Positions 8,248-16,247 of a stretch of 64,000 nt of DNA are shown here, piece by piece. This DNA is from Planctomycetes bacterium ADurb.Bin069. Its GTDB lineage: Bacteria > Planctomycetota > UBA8108 > UBA8890 > UBA8898. The notes under the pieces are model-generated. The model made no database searches. It worked only from the letters and a program-made list of their open reading frames with translations, and was not told where the DNA came from. A program made the translations under genes and the position numbers. The stretch covers positions 22,533 to 86,532 of the forward strand of contig MWEK01000018.1 in NCBI GenBank assembly GCA_002070955.1, in the 5' to 3' direction. The stretch's first letter is position 1. Each line of letters opens with the position of its first letter.

Positions 8248-9854
8248 GACCGGCCCTCCGCCCGGGCGCGCAAGGCCGTGCACAGCGCGCCGCCGCCGGC
8301 GCGGATGGACGCCAGCGCGGCGAGCCGCGCCGCCGGCGCCGCTTCGTACGGCGCCGCGTGCGCCGTGAGCAGATCGGCGGCGCCGGCGAGGTAGCGGGTT
8401 CGAGCCCGGGCGCTGAAGGCCCGGGTTTCCTCGGAGCTGAGCGCCATGCCGATGAGTTTGGCGGCGAAGGGACCGGCGATGCCGCCCGCGATGGCCTCGG
8501 TGATGGTGAGCAAGCCGCCCGTGTGCACCTCGAGGGTTACTATGGCGCCGAGGGCGAGGGCCTGAGCGGCGTAGAAGCGGACGCGCTGCCCCGCGGTGAG
8601 GGTCCGCGTGACGGCGGCCGCTTCGGCGTCGATCGCCGCGCGAAACTCGGCCTGAAAGGCACGGAAGCGGGCGCGCAGGTCGTCCTCGCTCTCCCGCGCC
8701 GGAGGCTCGAATTCGGCGCGGCGGCTGCGCGCCTCCAGCGTCTCGCCTAGATCGAGGACCGCGCTGGTGAAGGCTTCCTCGTTGAGATCCCAGAGCGCCG
8801 CGGCCGCCGCCGGCGCGGAGCGAGCGGGCGCATCGCGGTGGAACAAGCCGCGGACGCGCCGGAAGGGATAGGACAGGATTCGCCGGGGCAGGCGGAAGGG
8901 ATCGACGCGATCAAGGTTGGCGAGCATCCGCCGGTAGAGCAGCGCGGCGGTGGGCGCGTCGATCCGGAAAGGGAGCCCGTCGGCCAAGGCGCCGCGGGCG
9001 GAGCGGATCGCCGCGGCGACGTCGGCCCGCAACGCCGCAAGCGTCTCCTGCCGGGACGCAAGCCAAGGGAAAAGACCGGCCTCGATGCGCGCGACCGCGC
9101 CGCGCGCGCAGCGCGCGAGCGCGTTCCGCCGGAGAGTGTCCGACGAGCCCCAGGCCTGGAACCGCGCCCGAAGCCGCGCGAGATCCTCACACTCCGCGAT
9201 GGGCTCGCGGTCGCCGCCCGGGGCGAAGGGGACGGTGGCGATCGGGGCGGCGATGCCGGCTTCGGCGAGCTTGGCCGCGAGGTCCTCGCGCACCAGGGGG
9301 TCCGCGAACATATTGAGGATGATGAGAATCTCGGCGCCCTCGGCGGCGAAGCGCCGCAGATAGCGCCAGATGCTCTCGTCGGCGTACTTGCCGGGGGTCA
9401 GAACGACGGCGACGGCGTCGGCGAGGTAGAGGAAGGCTTCGGCGCGGGCGCGGTTCTCGGCGCAGACGCTGTCGATGTCGGGAGCATCGATGAGAACCAG
9501 GTTCGGCGCGAGGGCGCCGGAAACGGCGACGCCCTCGAAGGGCACGGGGGGCAGGCAGCGAAAAACCTCCTCCGCGCGGTCCGCGGGCGCGATGACGTGG
9601 GGCGCGGTCGTCGTCGGGCGGCGATAGCCCACCGGGCTGACCTCGCGCCGGCACAGACTGTTGGCGAGCCTGGATTTGCCGCAGCCCGTCGGGCCGAAGA
9701 GCAGGGCGTAGGTGAGGTCCCGGGGTCGGGCGGAGAGGCGCAAGCCCATGCCGCGCAGATCGGCCGCGAGCGCGGGACGTTCCGGGAGCTCGGGCAGCGC
9801 CTCAAGCTGCTCCAAGAAGCGTTCGAGCTGCAGCGTCAGGGTTTCTTCCGCCAT
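8244..9854 (-). CDS. Second dynamin-like GTPase with degenerate G4 motif
   Basis: 536 residues. G1 is GPTGCGKSR (54-62), the switch I region has RRPTTTAPH, and G3 is DAPDID (123-128). At the G4 position the chain reads ILNMFADP (179-186) in place of NKxD, so guanine specificity may be lost or supplied otherwise. A helical region follows, then hydrophobic stretches near about 415-460 (AAQALALGAIVTLEV and ITEAIAGGIAGPFAAKLIG), then a short helical tail. It is first in a two-gene operon, overlapping the next GTPase by 4 bases. A GTG at 9866 is an alternative start four codons upstream. Neither start has a clear Shine-Dalgarno sequence. The pairing suggests a heteromeric membrane-acting GTPase. 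Confidence 0.75.
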   Translation of the reverse strand: MAEETLTLQLERFLEQLEALPELPERPALAADLRGMGLRLSARPRDLTYALLFGPTGCGKSRLANSLCRREVSPVGYRRPTTTAPHVIAPADRAEEVFRCLPPVPFEGVAVSGALAPNLVLIDAPDIDSVCAENRARAEAFLYLADAVAVVLTPGKYADESIWRYLRRFAAEGAEILIILNMFADPLVREDLAAKLAEAGIAAPIATVPFAPGGDREPIAECEDLARLRARFQAWGSSDTLRRNALARCARGAVARIEAGLFPWLASRQETLAALRADVAAAIRSARGALADGLPFRIDAPTAALLYRRMLANLDRVDPFRLPRRILSYPFRRVRGLFHRDAPARSAPAAAAALWDLNEEAFTSAVLDLGETLEARSRRAEFEPPARESEDDLRARFRAFQAEFRAAIDAEAAAVTRTLTAGQRVRFYAAQALALGAIVTLEVHTGGLLTITEAIAGGIAGPFAAKLIGMALSSEETRAFSARARTRYLAGAADLLTAHAAPYEAAPAARLAALASIRAGGGALCTALRARAEGRS

Positions 9855-9883
9855 GGACAGAGGCACGCGTGTCTTCGTATGCT
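9854..9883 (+). promoter_or_regulatory. Candidate promoter of the alcohol dehydrogenase gene
   Basis: TGGACA (9854-9859), 18-base spacer, TATGCT (9878-9883), giving a start about 25 bases before the ATG at 9915. The -35 overlaps the start codon of the divergent GTPase. Confidence 0.4.
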
Positions 9884-9914
9884 ATGGCGGCGCGGACGGA
9901 AAAGGAAGAGGCTC

Positions 9915-11069
9915 ATGGCAGCGAACGGCTTCACCCTGGCGTTTCCGCGGAGGATCGTTTTCGGATGGGAGGCGCTCCGCGATGCGCCCCGGGAGATTCT
10001 GCGCTGCGGGCGGCGGGTTCTGCTCCTCGCGACGCGGAGCTGCGGGGTCGCGGCGGAACGGCTGGAGGCGGCGCTGCGGCGCGAAGGCGCCGACGTCCTG
10101 CGCGCGGACGGGCCGGGACGCGAACCCGAGGTCGCGGATGTAGACCGCCTGGCGGCCGAGGCCCGGGCGCGGAGGTCCGAGGTCGTCGTCGGTCTGGGCG
10201 GCGGCAGCGTGATCGATTGCGCCAAGGCCGCCGCCGCCCTGGCGCCGAACTCGGGCTCGGCGGCGGATTTCCTCGAAGGCACCGAGCGGACGCGGCTGCT
10301 GGCGCGGGCGCCGCTGCCCTTCGTGGCCGTGCCGACGACGGCGGGCACGGGTTCCGAGGCCACCAAGAACGCGGTGATCGCCTGGCGCGAACGCGCCCTC
10401 AAACGCAGCATCCGCGATGACCGCATGTTCGCGGCGGCCGCCGTCGTGGATCCCTCCCTGACGGTGTCGCTGCCGCCTGAGGTCACCGCCGCGTCGGGCA
10501 TGGATGCCTTGACGCAGCTCTTCGAGTCCTACATCGCCCGCGGCGCGAACGCCCTTACCGATGCCCTGTGCGAGAGCGCCTTGCCCCGGGCCTTCGCGGC
10601 GCTCCCGGCCGCCTGGGCCGATGGCGGGAACCGCGCGGCGCGCACGGACATGGCCTACGCCGCCCTAACGAGCGGCATTTGCCTGGCGCACGCCGGCCTG
10701 GGGGTGGCCCACGGAATCGCGCCCGCCCTCGGAATCCTGTACGGCGTGGGGCACGGCGCGGCCTGCGCCGCGTTGTTGCCCTTCGCGCTGGAGGTCAACC
10801 GGCGCGCCGCGCGCGCGAAACTCGCCGCGCTGTGGCGGCGCTGCGGGGGCGCCGAAGGGGGCGATGACGATGACGCCGTGGCGGCCTTGATCGCGCGCGT
10901 TCGGGATCTGTGCGAGCGCCTGGGCGTCGAGGTTCGTTTGAGCAAACTAGGCGTGACCCGCGCGGCGGTGCCGGAGCTGCTGGCCCTGGCCAGCGGCAAC
11001 AGCCTCAGGTCCAATCCGCGCGAGTTTGCGCCGGGGGAGTTGGCGGAGCTTTTGGCGGAAGCCCTTTGA
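9915..11069 (+). CDS. Iron-containing (type III) alcohol dehydrogenase
   Basis: 384 residues, the usual family length. An NAD(P)-dependent, metal-using cytoplasmic oxidoreductase that interconverts alcohols and aldehydes or ketones. Visible features: the nucleotide-binding GLGGGSVIDCAKAAA, the substrate-pocket VPTTAGTGSEAT, and metal ligands in GMDALTQLFE, in LAHAGLGVAHG and in GVGHG. Substrate cannot be predicted. AAAGGAAGAGG precedes the ATG. The frame is open far upstream, antisense to the GTPase gene, but only this start gives a family-like N-terminus. It is followed after 47 bases by the PfkB kinase gene on the same strand, so the two may share a transcript. Confidence 0.92.
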   Translation: MAANGFTLAFPRRIVFGWEALRDAPREILRCGRRVLLLATRSCGVAAERLEAALRREGADVLRADGPGREPEVADVDRLAAEARARRSEVVVGLGGGSVIDCAKAAAALAPNSGSAADFLEGTERTRLLARAPLPFVAVPTTAGTGSEATKNAVIAWRERALKRSIRDDRMFAAAAVVDPSLTVSLPPEVTAASGMDALTQLFESYIARGANALTDALCESALPRAFAALPAAWADGGNRAARTDMAYAALTSGICLAHAGLGVAHGIAPALGILYGVGHGAACAALLPFALEVNRRAARAKLAALWRRCGGAEGGDDDDAVAALIARVRDLCERLGVEVRLSKLGVTRAAVPELLALASGNSLRSNPREFAPGELAELLAEAL

Positions 11070-11116
11070 GCGCGTGCCCCGCCGGGGGCCGCCTGAGCCG
11101 GGGCGCGGGAGGTCGA

Positions 11117-12031
11117 ATGCTGCTGTTCCTGTCGTTGAGTTCCGCGGACCAGGAGGTCTGGCTGTGCGAGCGGCTCGCGCCCGGCGCCGTGAACCGCACG
11201 GGCGATGTGCGGCGCTGCGCGGGCGGCAAGGCGGTGAACGCCGCCCGCGCGGCGGCCATCCTCGGCGGGGAGAGCCTCGTCGTCGGTTTCTTCGGCCGCG
11301 GGCAGGGGCTGGTCGAAAGCCTCGCCGCGGAGGGGATCGCGACGGATCCCGTCTACACCGAAGGCCCCTCCCGCCGGGCAGCGAGCCTGATCGACCGCGA
11401 GCGCGGCGAGGTGACCGAGCTCGTGGAGGAGCCGCACTCCGTGTCGGCGGCCGAGCGCGAGGCGCTGGAGGCGCTTTTTGTCGCCCGCGCGCGGCAGGCC
11501 GCGGTGATCGGCCTGTGCGGGAGCCTGCCGCCCGGACTGCCGGCGGATTTCTACGCGCGTCTCATGGCCAAGGCCGGCCGTTCGCGCGTCATTGTCGACG
11601 CGCAGGGGGCCGCGCTCTCAGCCGCGTTGGGCGCCGGCCCTTTTCTGGTCAAACCGAACCGCAGGGAAGCCGGCGAGCTCCTCGGCGCCCGGGCGGCTTC
11701 CACTGCCGAGGCGGCCGCGCAGGCGCGCGAGCTATGCCGCCGCGGGGCCGCCCACGCGGCGGTGAGCTCCGGGGCGGAGGGCGTCGTCCTGGCCGGCGAG
11801 GATGCGCTTCTCTTCCGGCCGCCGCCGGTCCGGGCCGTCAACACGACGGGCTGCGGAGACGCGCTGGCGGGCGGCATCGCTTTCGGACTGGCCGCGGGGC
11901 TCTCGGTGCGCGAGGCGGTGCGCCTCGGGGTCGCCTGCGGGACGGCGAGCGCTCTCGACCCGCTGCCGGGACGCTTCGAACGCGTGCAAGCGGAGCGGAT
12001 CGGCCGCGAGATCGTGGTGGATTCGCTGTGA
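11117..12031 (+). CDS. PfkB-family sugar kinase (1-phosphofructokinase/tagatose-6-phosphate kinase-like)
   Basis: 304 residues, cytoplasmic. PfkB signature 1 appears as CAGGKAVNAARAAAILGG and signature 2 as VNTTGCGDALAGGIAFGLAAG, whose GDALAG holds the catalytic Asp and anion hole. KPNRREAGELLGA is the LacC/FruK-type KPNxxE motif, and CGSLPPGLPADFY also fits that subgroup. These indicate phosphorylation of a sugar phosphate rather than a nucleoside, with fructose 1-phosphate or tagatose 6-phosphate the likeliest. No PTS or tagatose genes are nearby to decide. Start ATG with GGAGG a few bases upstream. The family call is firm and the substrate open. Confidence 0.88.
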   Translation: MLLFLSLSSADQEVWLCERLAPGAVNRTGDVRRCAGGKAVNAARAAAILGGESLVVGFFGRGQGLVESLAAEGIATDPVYTEGPSRRAASLIDRERGEVTELVEEPHSVSAAEREALEALFVARARQAAVIGLCGSLPPGLPADFYARLMAKAGRSRVIVDAQGAALSAALGAGPFLVKPNRREAGELLGARAASTAEAAAQARELCRRGAAHAAVSSGAEGVVLAGEDALLFRPPPVRAVNTTGCGDALAGGIAFGLAAGLSVREAVRLGVACGTASALDPLPGRFERVQAERIGREIVVDSL

Positions 12032-12037
12032 ACTTGA

Positions 12038-12066
12038 TTGACAGTGCGGGGGAAGATTCATAAGCT
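12038..12066 (+). promoter_or_regulatory. Candidate promoter of the CxxCxGxG membrane protein gene
   Basis: TTGACA (12038-12043), 17-base spacer, TAAGCT (12061-12066). The same TAAGCT -10 recurs at 37372-37377. Predicted start about 38 bases before the GTG. Confidence 0.5.
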
Positions 12067-12110
12067 TGGGGGAGGGGCAGAAGCTCGTCGTTGCAAGTAG
12101 AAGGAGCATT

Positions 12111-13982
12111 GTGGGCGTCCTCCTTTGTGCAGGTCTGACGCTGTTGCGCGCTCTTGCGGCCGACGGAACGCCGCCGCCTTTGGAGGTGTTCTCGACGGCC
12201 TCGCGCGCGGAGGGCGCTCCCTTCGTCGCGCGCCTCGTGGGGAAGTCCGAGACCGAACTCCGGCTCGAACCGGCGGCGGGCGGGGATCTCATCTGTCTTC
12301 CTCCCGCCGCGGTGACCAACCTGAAGGCCGACAAGGAGCCGCTCCGGGAATACCTGGAGAATTACGAACGGCTCCTCGGCTGCCGCTGGGTCACGCTGCC
12401 GGGCAAACAGCGCCCGACCGTGGGGTTTGAGGAGGACGGCGGCGGTTCCGGTGCGCGCGCGATGGTGCTGGATACCGCCGGCCGCTGGGCTCGCGCGGCG
12501 GAGAACGGCGAGCCGGTGCGGTGGGGGCCGGCGCTGCGCGGAGCGGAAGTCGAGCTGATTCTCGGGCCCCCACCCGTCGTGGCGCGGGTCGATGACGGCG
12601 GGGAGGGCCTGGTCGTCGAAGCGGTCTGCGAGGTCTGCCGCGGCAAGGGCAATGTCGATTGTCCCGGCTGCGACACCGGCCAGGTGCGGGGACCATGCCC
12701 GCGCTGCAGCGGGAGCGGCAAGGAGCGTTGCACCACGTGCAAGGGCGCCAAGGGGACGCCGTGCACCTTCTGCCGGGGCACGGGGACGGTGCGGCGCTAC
12801 CGCATGTCCGGGGAGCAGTGGTTCAGTCCGTGCGAGCGCTGCGGGGGGCGAGGGCGCGCCCTTTGCGCCGGCTGCGGCGGAAAGGGCGAGCATACCTGCC
12901 TGGGCTGCAACGGCAGCGGTAAGGTCTGGGTGGCGTGCCCCGCCTGCAAGGGGGCGCGGAGGTTGCCGTGTCCCGCCTGCGGGAAGGCGCCCGCGTCCCA
13001 GGAGGCGCCTGCCCGCGCCTCCGAGCCCGCGGGGTCGGCGATCGACTACGGGCGGGTCGCGGCGTGCGCGGCCCGGAGGGAGGCCGGTGAAGCGCGGGCA
13101 GGGCTCCAGGAACGGCGCTCGGCGGTGGCCGATGCGCTGGTCGTTTTTCAAGATGCCGCCGACCTGTACCGCCGGTGCATGCAGTCGAGGGAGCGGCCCG
13201 GATTTCGCAAGGCGTTGGTCTCCGCCGGCAAGGGCGGGTACGAGGAGATTCAGCGGGGCTATCTCCGCGGCCTCGCGTTGAAGACCGATCTGGCGAGTTT
13301 CGCGCGCTGGGCGGAGCGCCAGAGCGGGCTGCTCGCGCCGGAGGTCGTGGCGGCCGTGCAGGCGGACGTTGTTTTCGCGCGGGCGCGGAGCGTCAGAGAG
13401 GCGCTCGCGCTCGGCGCCGGCAAGGCCGAGCGGCTCCGGGACCACGGCGGCGATTTGCGCGCGGCGCTGGAACGGGAGTGGAGCCTCTTCTGCGCCCGGC
13501 TTGACGCCGAAGCGCGGGTCCGTGCCTACGCCGGCGAGGTCGGCGCGGCGGTCGGCGAGATCCCGAACGTCAAGGCGGCGCGGGTGCTCGCGGACGAAGG
13601 CGTGCTCGAGGTGCGCATAACCGCCCCGCAGGCGGCCGCGGCGAACGCCGCTCTGGCGGCGGTCGCCGAGCGGGTGTTTCCCGAGTTCCCCGAGCTCAAT
13701 CAGATTCTAGCGGCCGGCCGCAACGACCTGGCGTTGTCCCGCGAGGAGTGGGACGAGGCCCGGCGCGCGCGCGAGCGTTCGGCGGCCGAGGCGCCGGAGG
13801 AAGAAAACCCGCAAGCCGCGGAGGAAGGCGGAAGGGAGCCCGCCGCCGGCGGGAGCCTTCCTCCGGGGAAGACGAAGCGGTCGCTGCTCCTCCTGTGCGG
13901 TGGAATCGCGGCGTCCTTCGCGCTGCTGGCCGTCGTGCTCAGAGGCCGGCGATTTGCCGAGCGGGACGCGGATAAGGAATAG
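12111..13982 (+). CDS. Exported/membrane protein with DnaJ-type CxxCxGxG zinc-finger array
   Basis: 623 residues from a GTG preceded by AAGGAG (12101-12106). A TTG 15 codons upstream is in frame but lacks a ribosome site. Residues 1-17 (GVLLCAGLTLLRALAA) look like a signal peptide. At about 173-295 lie ten CxxC pairs, several as CxxCxGxG, the zinc-binding repeat of DnaJ and bundle-sheath-defective-2 proteins, with no J domain. The following region to about 560 is helical and Arg/Ala/Glu-rich. A hydrophobic helix near the C-terminus (LLLLCGGIAASFALLAVVL) is followed by RGRR, so the bulk would lie outside the cytoplasm. Function unknown. A role in binding unfolded or cysteine-containing proteins is only an inference. 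The 3' end overlaps convergent alr by 44 bases. Confidence 0.78.
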   Translation: MGVLLCAGLTLLRALAADGTPPPLEVFSTASRAEGAPFVARLVGKSETELRLEPAAGGDLICLPPAAVTNLKADKEPLREYLENYERLLGCRWVTLPGKQRPTVGFEEDGGGSGARAMVLDTAGRWARAAENGEPVRWGPALRGAEVELILGPPPVVARVDDGGEGLVVEAVCEVCRGKGNVDCPGCDTGQVRGPCPRCSGSGKERCTTCKGAKGTPCTFCRGTGTVRRYRMSGEQWFSPCERCGGRGRALCAGCGGKGEHTCLGCNGSGKVWVACPACKGARRLPCPACGKAPASQEAPARASEPAGSAIDYGRVAACAARREAGEARAGLQERRSAVADALVVFQDAADLYRRCMQSRERPGFRKALVSAGKGGYEEIQRGYLRGLALKTDLASFARWAERQSGLLAPEVVAAVQADVVFARARSVREALALGAGKAERLRDHGGDLRAALEREWSLFCARLDAEARVRAYAGEVGAAVGEIPNVKAARVLADEGVLEVRITAPQAAAANAALAAVAERVFPEFPELNQILAAGRNDLALSREEWDEARRARERSAAEAPEEENPQAAEEGGREPAAGGSLPPGKTKRSLLLLCGGIAASFALLAVVLRGRRFAERDADKE

Positions 13983-15153
13983 GCGCGGCCCGGGCGTCGT
14001 CGGCCCTGACCCACGTCTTCGCGACGCGGCCGCCCACGGCGACCAGCACCGCGTGCGGGAGCGAGTTCGCGCGTTGCGCGACGTCGAGCACGGAAGGCCC
14101 GGCGCGGCCGAAAAGCGTCGCGCGCTCCCCCGGGCGGTGCTCGTCGTCGCCGAGATCGACGAGCACTTGATCCATCGTGATCCGTCCCGCGATGGGATAG
14201 CTCTTGCCGCCGATCACGATCCTGCCCGTGTTGGTGAGGTGCACGTCGTAGCCTTCCGCGTACCCGTGGCGGAGGATGCCTACGTTCGAGTCGCGCGCCA
14301 GGACGTGCATCCCCTCATAGGACAGCGGCGTGCCCGCGGCGTAGCGTTTGACCGCGACCAGCGGCGCCGTGACGGTCATGGCGGGCTCGAGGTCCAACGT
14401 GTGCTCGTGGTGCGGCACGTAGCCGTAGAGCACGATGCCCAGGCGCACCAGGTCGAAGTGGGATTCGGGCAGCTTGACCGTGGCGACGGAGCCGGCCATG
14501 TGGACGCACGCCAGGGGCAGAAATCGGCGGGCGGCGCCGGCCAGCTCGCCGAAGGCCGCGACCTTGGCGCGCGCGTCCGGCAGACTCCTGAGGGAGGCGA
14601 AGTGCGTCCACATGCCCTCCCAGTAGACTGCGTCCAGTGCCTGAAGCTCCGGAAGGGCCTTGAGCAGCTCCTGGGGCGTGAAGCCTCCCCGGCTCAGACC
14701 CGAGTCGACGGCTAGGTGGGCCTGGGCGGTCCTGCCCAGGTGGAACGCGATCTGGTTCAGGAGCGAGGCTTCGGCCGCGCTCCCGATCGACACGGTGATG
14801 TTGTGTGTGACGGCCAGGTCGAGTTCGGACGCCATGGCGGTGTTGAGGGTGATGATCCGCCCGGTGATACCGCAACGGCGCAGTTCGAGGCCCTCGGCCA
14901 CGGTGGCGACGGCGAACCATTCGACTCCGAGGCTCTGGAGGTGCATCGCCACCCTGCGGACCCCGTGTCCGTAGGCATCGGCCTTGACGACCGCCGCCAC
15001 CTTGGTGGCGGGCGCAAGCAGCCCGCGCACGGCGCGGAGGTTCGCGGCGATGGCTCCGAGGTCGATCTCGCACAGCGAACACGCCAGGCCGGTCGCTCGG
15101 CGGTGGGAAGTTTGAAAGGGGAGCCTGCCGGCGTAGTCGTGGAGGGGTTTCAT
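13939..15153 (-). CDS. alr: Alanine racemase
   Basis: 404 residues. Pyridoxal-phosphate enzyme converting L-alanine to D-alanine for peptidoglycan. The PLP lysine is K57 in VVKADAYGHG. The second-domain catalytic tyrosine is in AGTPLSYEGMHV (about residue 280), and GRITMDQVLVDLG is the conserved C-terminal beta-domain motif. HMAGSVAT and DLVRLGIVLYGY match the barrel's phosphate-binding end. It is about 30 residues longer than the usual 360-375, from an N-terminal tail (1-27) and a basic, Pro-rich C-terminal tail that overlaps the convergent gene. Its ATG overlaps the stop of the CYTH gene (ATGA), so it is third in a small operon starting at 16066. Confidence 0.95.
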   Translation of the reverse strand: MKPLHDYAGRLPFQTSHRRATGLACSLCEIDLGAIAANLRAVRGLLAPATKVAAVVKADAYGHGVRRVAMHLQSLGVEWFAVATVAEGLELRRCGITGRIITLNTAMASELDLAVTHNITVSIGSAAEASLLNQIAFHLGRTAQAHLAVDSGLSRGGFTPQELLKALPELQALDAVYWEGMWTHFASLRSLPDARAKVAAFGELAGAARRFLPLACVHMAGSVATVKLPESHFDLVRLGIVLYGYVPHHEHTLDLEPAMTVTAPLVAVKRYAAGTPLSYEGMHVLARDSNVGILRHGYAEGYDVHLTNTGRIVIGGKSYPIAGRITMDQVLVDLGDDEHRPGERATLFGRAGPSVLDVAQRANSLPHAVLVAVGGRVAKTWVRADDARAAPIPYPRPARQIAGL

Positions 15154-15704
15154 GCGCCTGCTTTCAGTTTACTGGTTGCCGGGCGCAACGCGCCGCCGCG
15201 GCCGGCGCCCAGGTCCAAATACGAACCGCGCGCGATATCGGCGGCGCGGATGCCGAAGGCCTTGCAAAGGAACGCGAGTTGGGTCCGGGCCAGGCGCGGC
15301 GTCTTTCCGCGGGTGAGCACGGCCTCGAGCTCGATGCAGGCCCCGAGCCCCCTGACTTCGTCCAGGTGGATGCGCACGCCGCGCCACAGGTACACCCGGC
15401 GCGTTTTGCGGACCTCGCCGAGGGTCCCCAGGCAGGCGCCGAGCAGCCGGCGCAAGGGCGCCGGATCGGCGACGGGTAGGAGCGCATACCGGCACGCCCG
15501 GGCGCGCGGCGCGTCGGGACGCACGTAGACCACCAGTTCGGCCTTGCCTGCCGCGGTTTCCCTGAGCTTGAGACGTCCGGCCGGCGCGCGGAAGTACGTG
15601 TCGCGCTGGCGCACGCACGCGGCGCGCCGAGCGCCGATGCGGCGGCACGCGCGCGCATCGGCTTGCAGCGAGCGATTGAGGGCCTTGAGCTCGATGTTCA
15701 TCAT
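15150..15704 (-). CDS. CYTH-domain protein (CyaB-like, adenylate cyclase class IV family)
   Basis: 184 residues. The CYTH fold is a small tunnel binding triphosphorylated substrates with Mg2+ (CyaB, thiamine triphosphatase, tripolyphosphatase). Seen: an N-terminal IELKA where the family has ExExK (the first Glu is replaced by Asn), RQRDTYFRAPAGRLKLRE, ELVVYVRPD, and HLDEVRGLGACIELEAVL near the end. These are close to the archaeal/bacterial CyaB clade. The substrate is not predictable, and many members lack cyclase activity. It overlaps the genes on both sides by 4 bases (ATGA), between a small membrane protein and alr. Start MMNIEL, with a second ATG one codon later. Confidence 0.8.
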   Translation of the reverse strand: MMNIELKALNRSLQADARACRRIGARRAACVRQRDTYFRAPAGRLKLRETAAGKAELVVYVRPDAPRARACRYALLPVADPAPLRRLLGACLGTLGEVRKTRRVYLWRGVRIHLDEVRGLGACIELEAVLTRGKTPRLARTQLAFLCKAFGIRAADIARGSYLDLGAGRGGALRPATSKLKAGA

Positions 15705-16066
15705 GGGAGCGGCCCGCCCATGGTGAAGCGCGTCTGCGGGAAGATGACGAGGAGCGCGATCCAGAGCGCGAGCAGAAAGGCGCCGGCGAGGTACCACGCG
15801 GTGATGCGCAGCGGGCAGGCGCGGTCGCCGAGAATGTACGCGAGCCCTCCGGCGCACAGACAGACGAAGGCGGTCAAGAAGGGCTGCTCGAGGAGAAACG
15901 GAAGCACGCGCGCCGCCGCGGGCGCGCCGCCGCCGGGCGCCAGCTCGGGCGCCAAGGGGGGAAGCAGCGCCGTGAGCGTGAAGAACACTCCGGCGACGCA
16001 CGCGAAAAGGACGAGCAGGGGGACGACAGCCGGCCACTGCTGCCGCGCCGCCGGTTTTTCGTTCAC
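15701..16066 (-). CDS. Small membrane protein, function unknown
   Basis: 121 residues with three likely membrane helices (VVPLLVLFACVAGVFFTLTALL, FLTAFVCLCAGGLAYILG, AWYLAGAFLLALWIALLVIF) and an Ala/Gly/Pro-rich loop at about 38-52. No family is recognised. It is first in the operon with the CYTH protein and alr, with a 4-base overlap to the CYTH start and its own promoter at 16109-16136. AGAGAGAAAAG lies before the ATG. Confidence 0.75.
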   Translation of the reverse strand: MNEKPAARQQWPAVVPLLVLFACVAGVFFTLTALLPPLAPELAPGGGAPAAARVLPFLLEQPFLTAFVCLCAGGLAYILGDRACPLRITAWYLAGAFLLALWIALLVIFPQTRFTMGGPLP

Positions 16067-16108
16067 TTTTCTCTCTCTCCACCGGACGCGGGACGCCGCG
16101 ACCGGCGT

Positions 16109-16136
16109 ATTGTAGCAAACGCCCCGGGGCCGTCAA
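16109..16136 (-). promoter_or_regulatory. Promoter of the membrane protein-CYTH-alr operon
   Basis: Minus strand TTGACG (16131-16136), 16-base spacer, TACAAT (16109-16114). Divergent from the promoter at 16173-16201. Confidence 0.65.
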
Positions 16137-16172
16137 CTCAAAACCGGGCTCGGTTTCGACGGCGCGGACGGG

Positions 16173-16201
16173 TTGCGCCGCCATCAGGCCGCCCGTAGAA
16201 T
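16173..16201 (+). promoter_or_regulatory. Promoter of the dockerin-like secreted protein gene
   Basis: TTGCGC (16173-16178), 17-base spacer, TAGAAT (16196-16201). Predicted start about 40 bases before the GTG. Confidence 0.55.
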
Positions 16202-16247
16202 CGAATAGCGTGGCCGGAGGGTTGTCCGGCGGAACGAGGTTGCAGGT

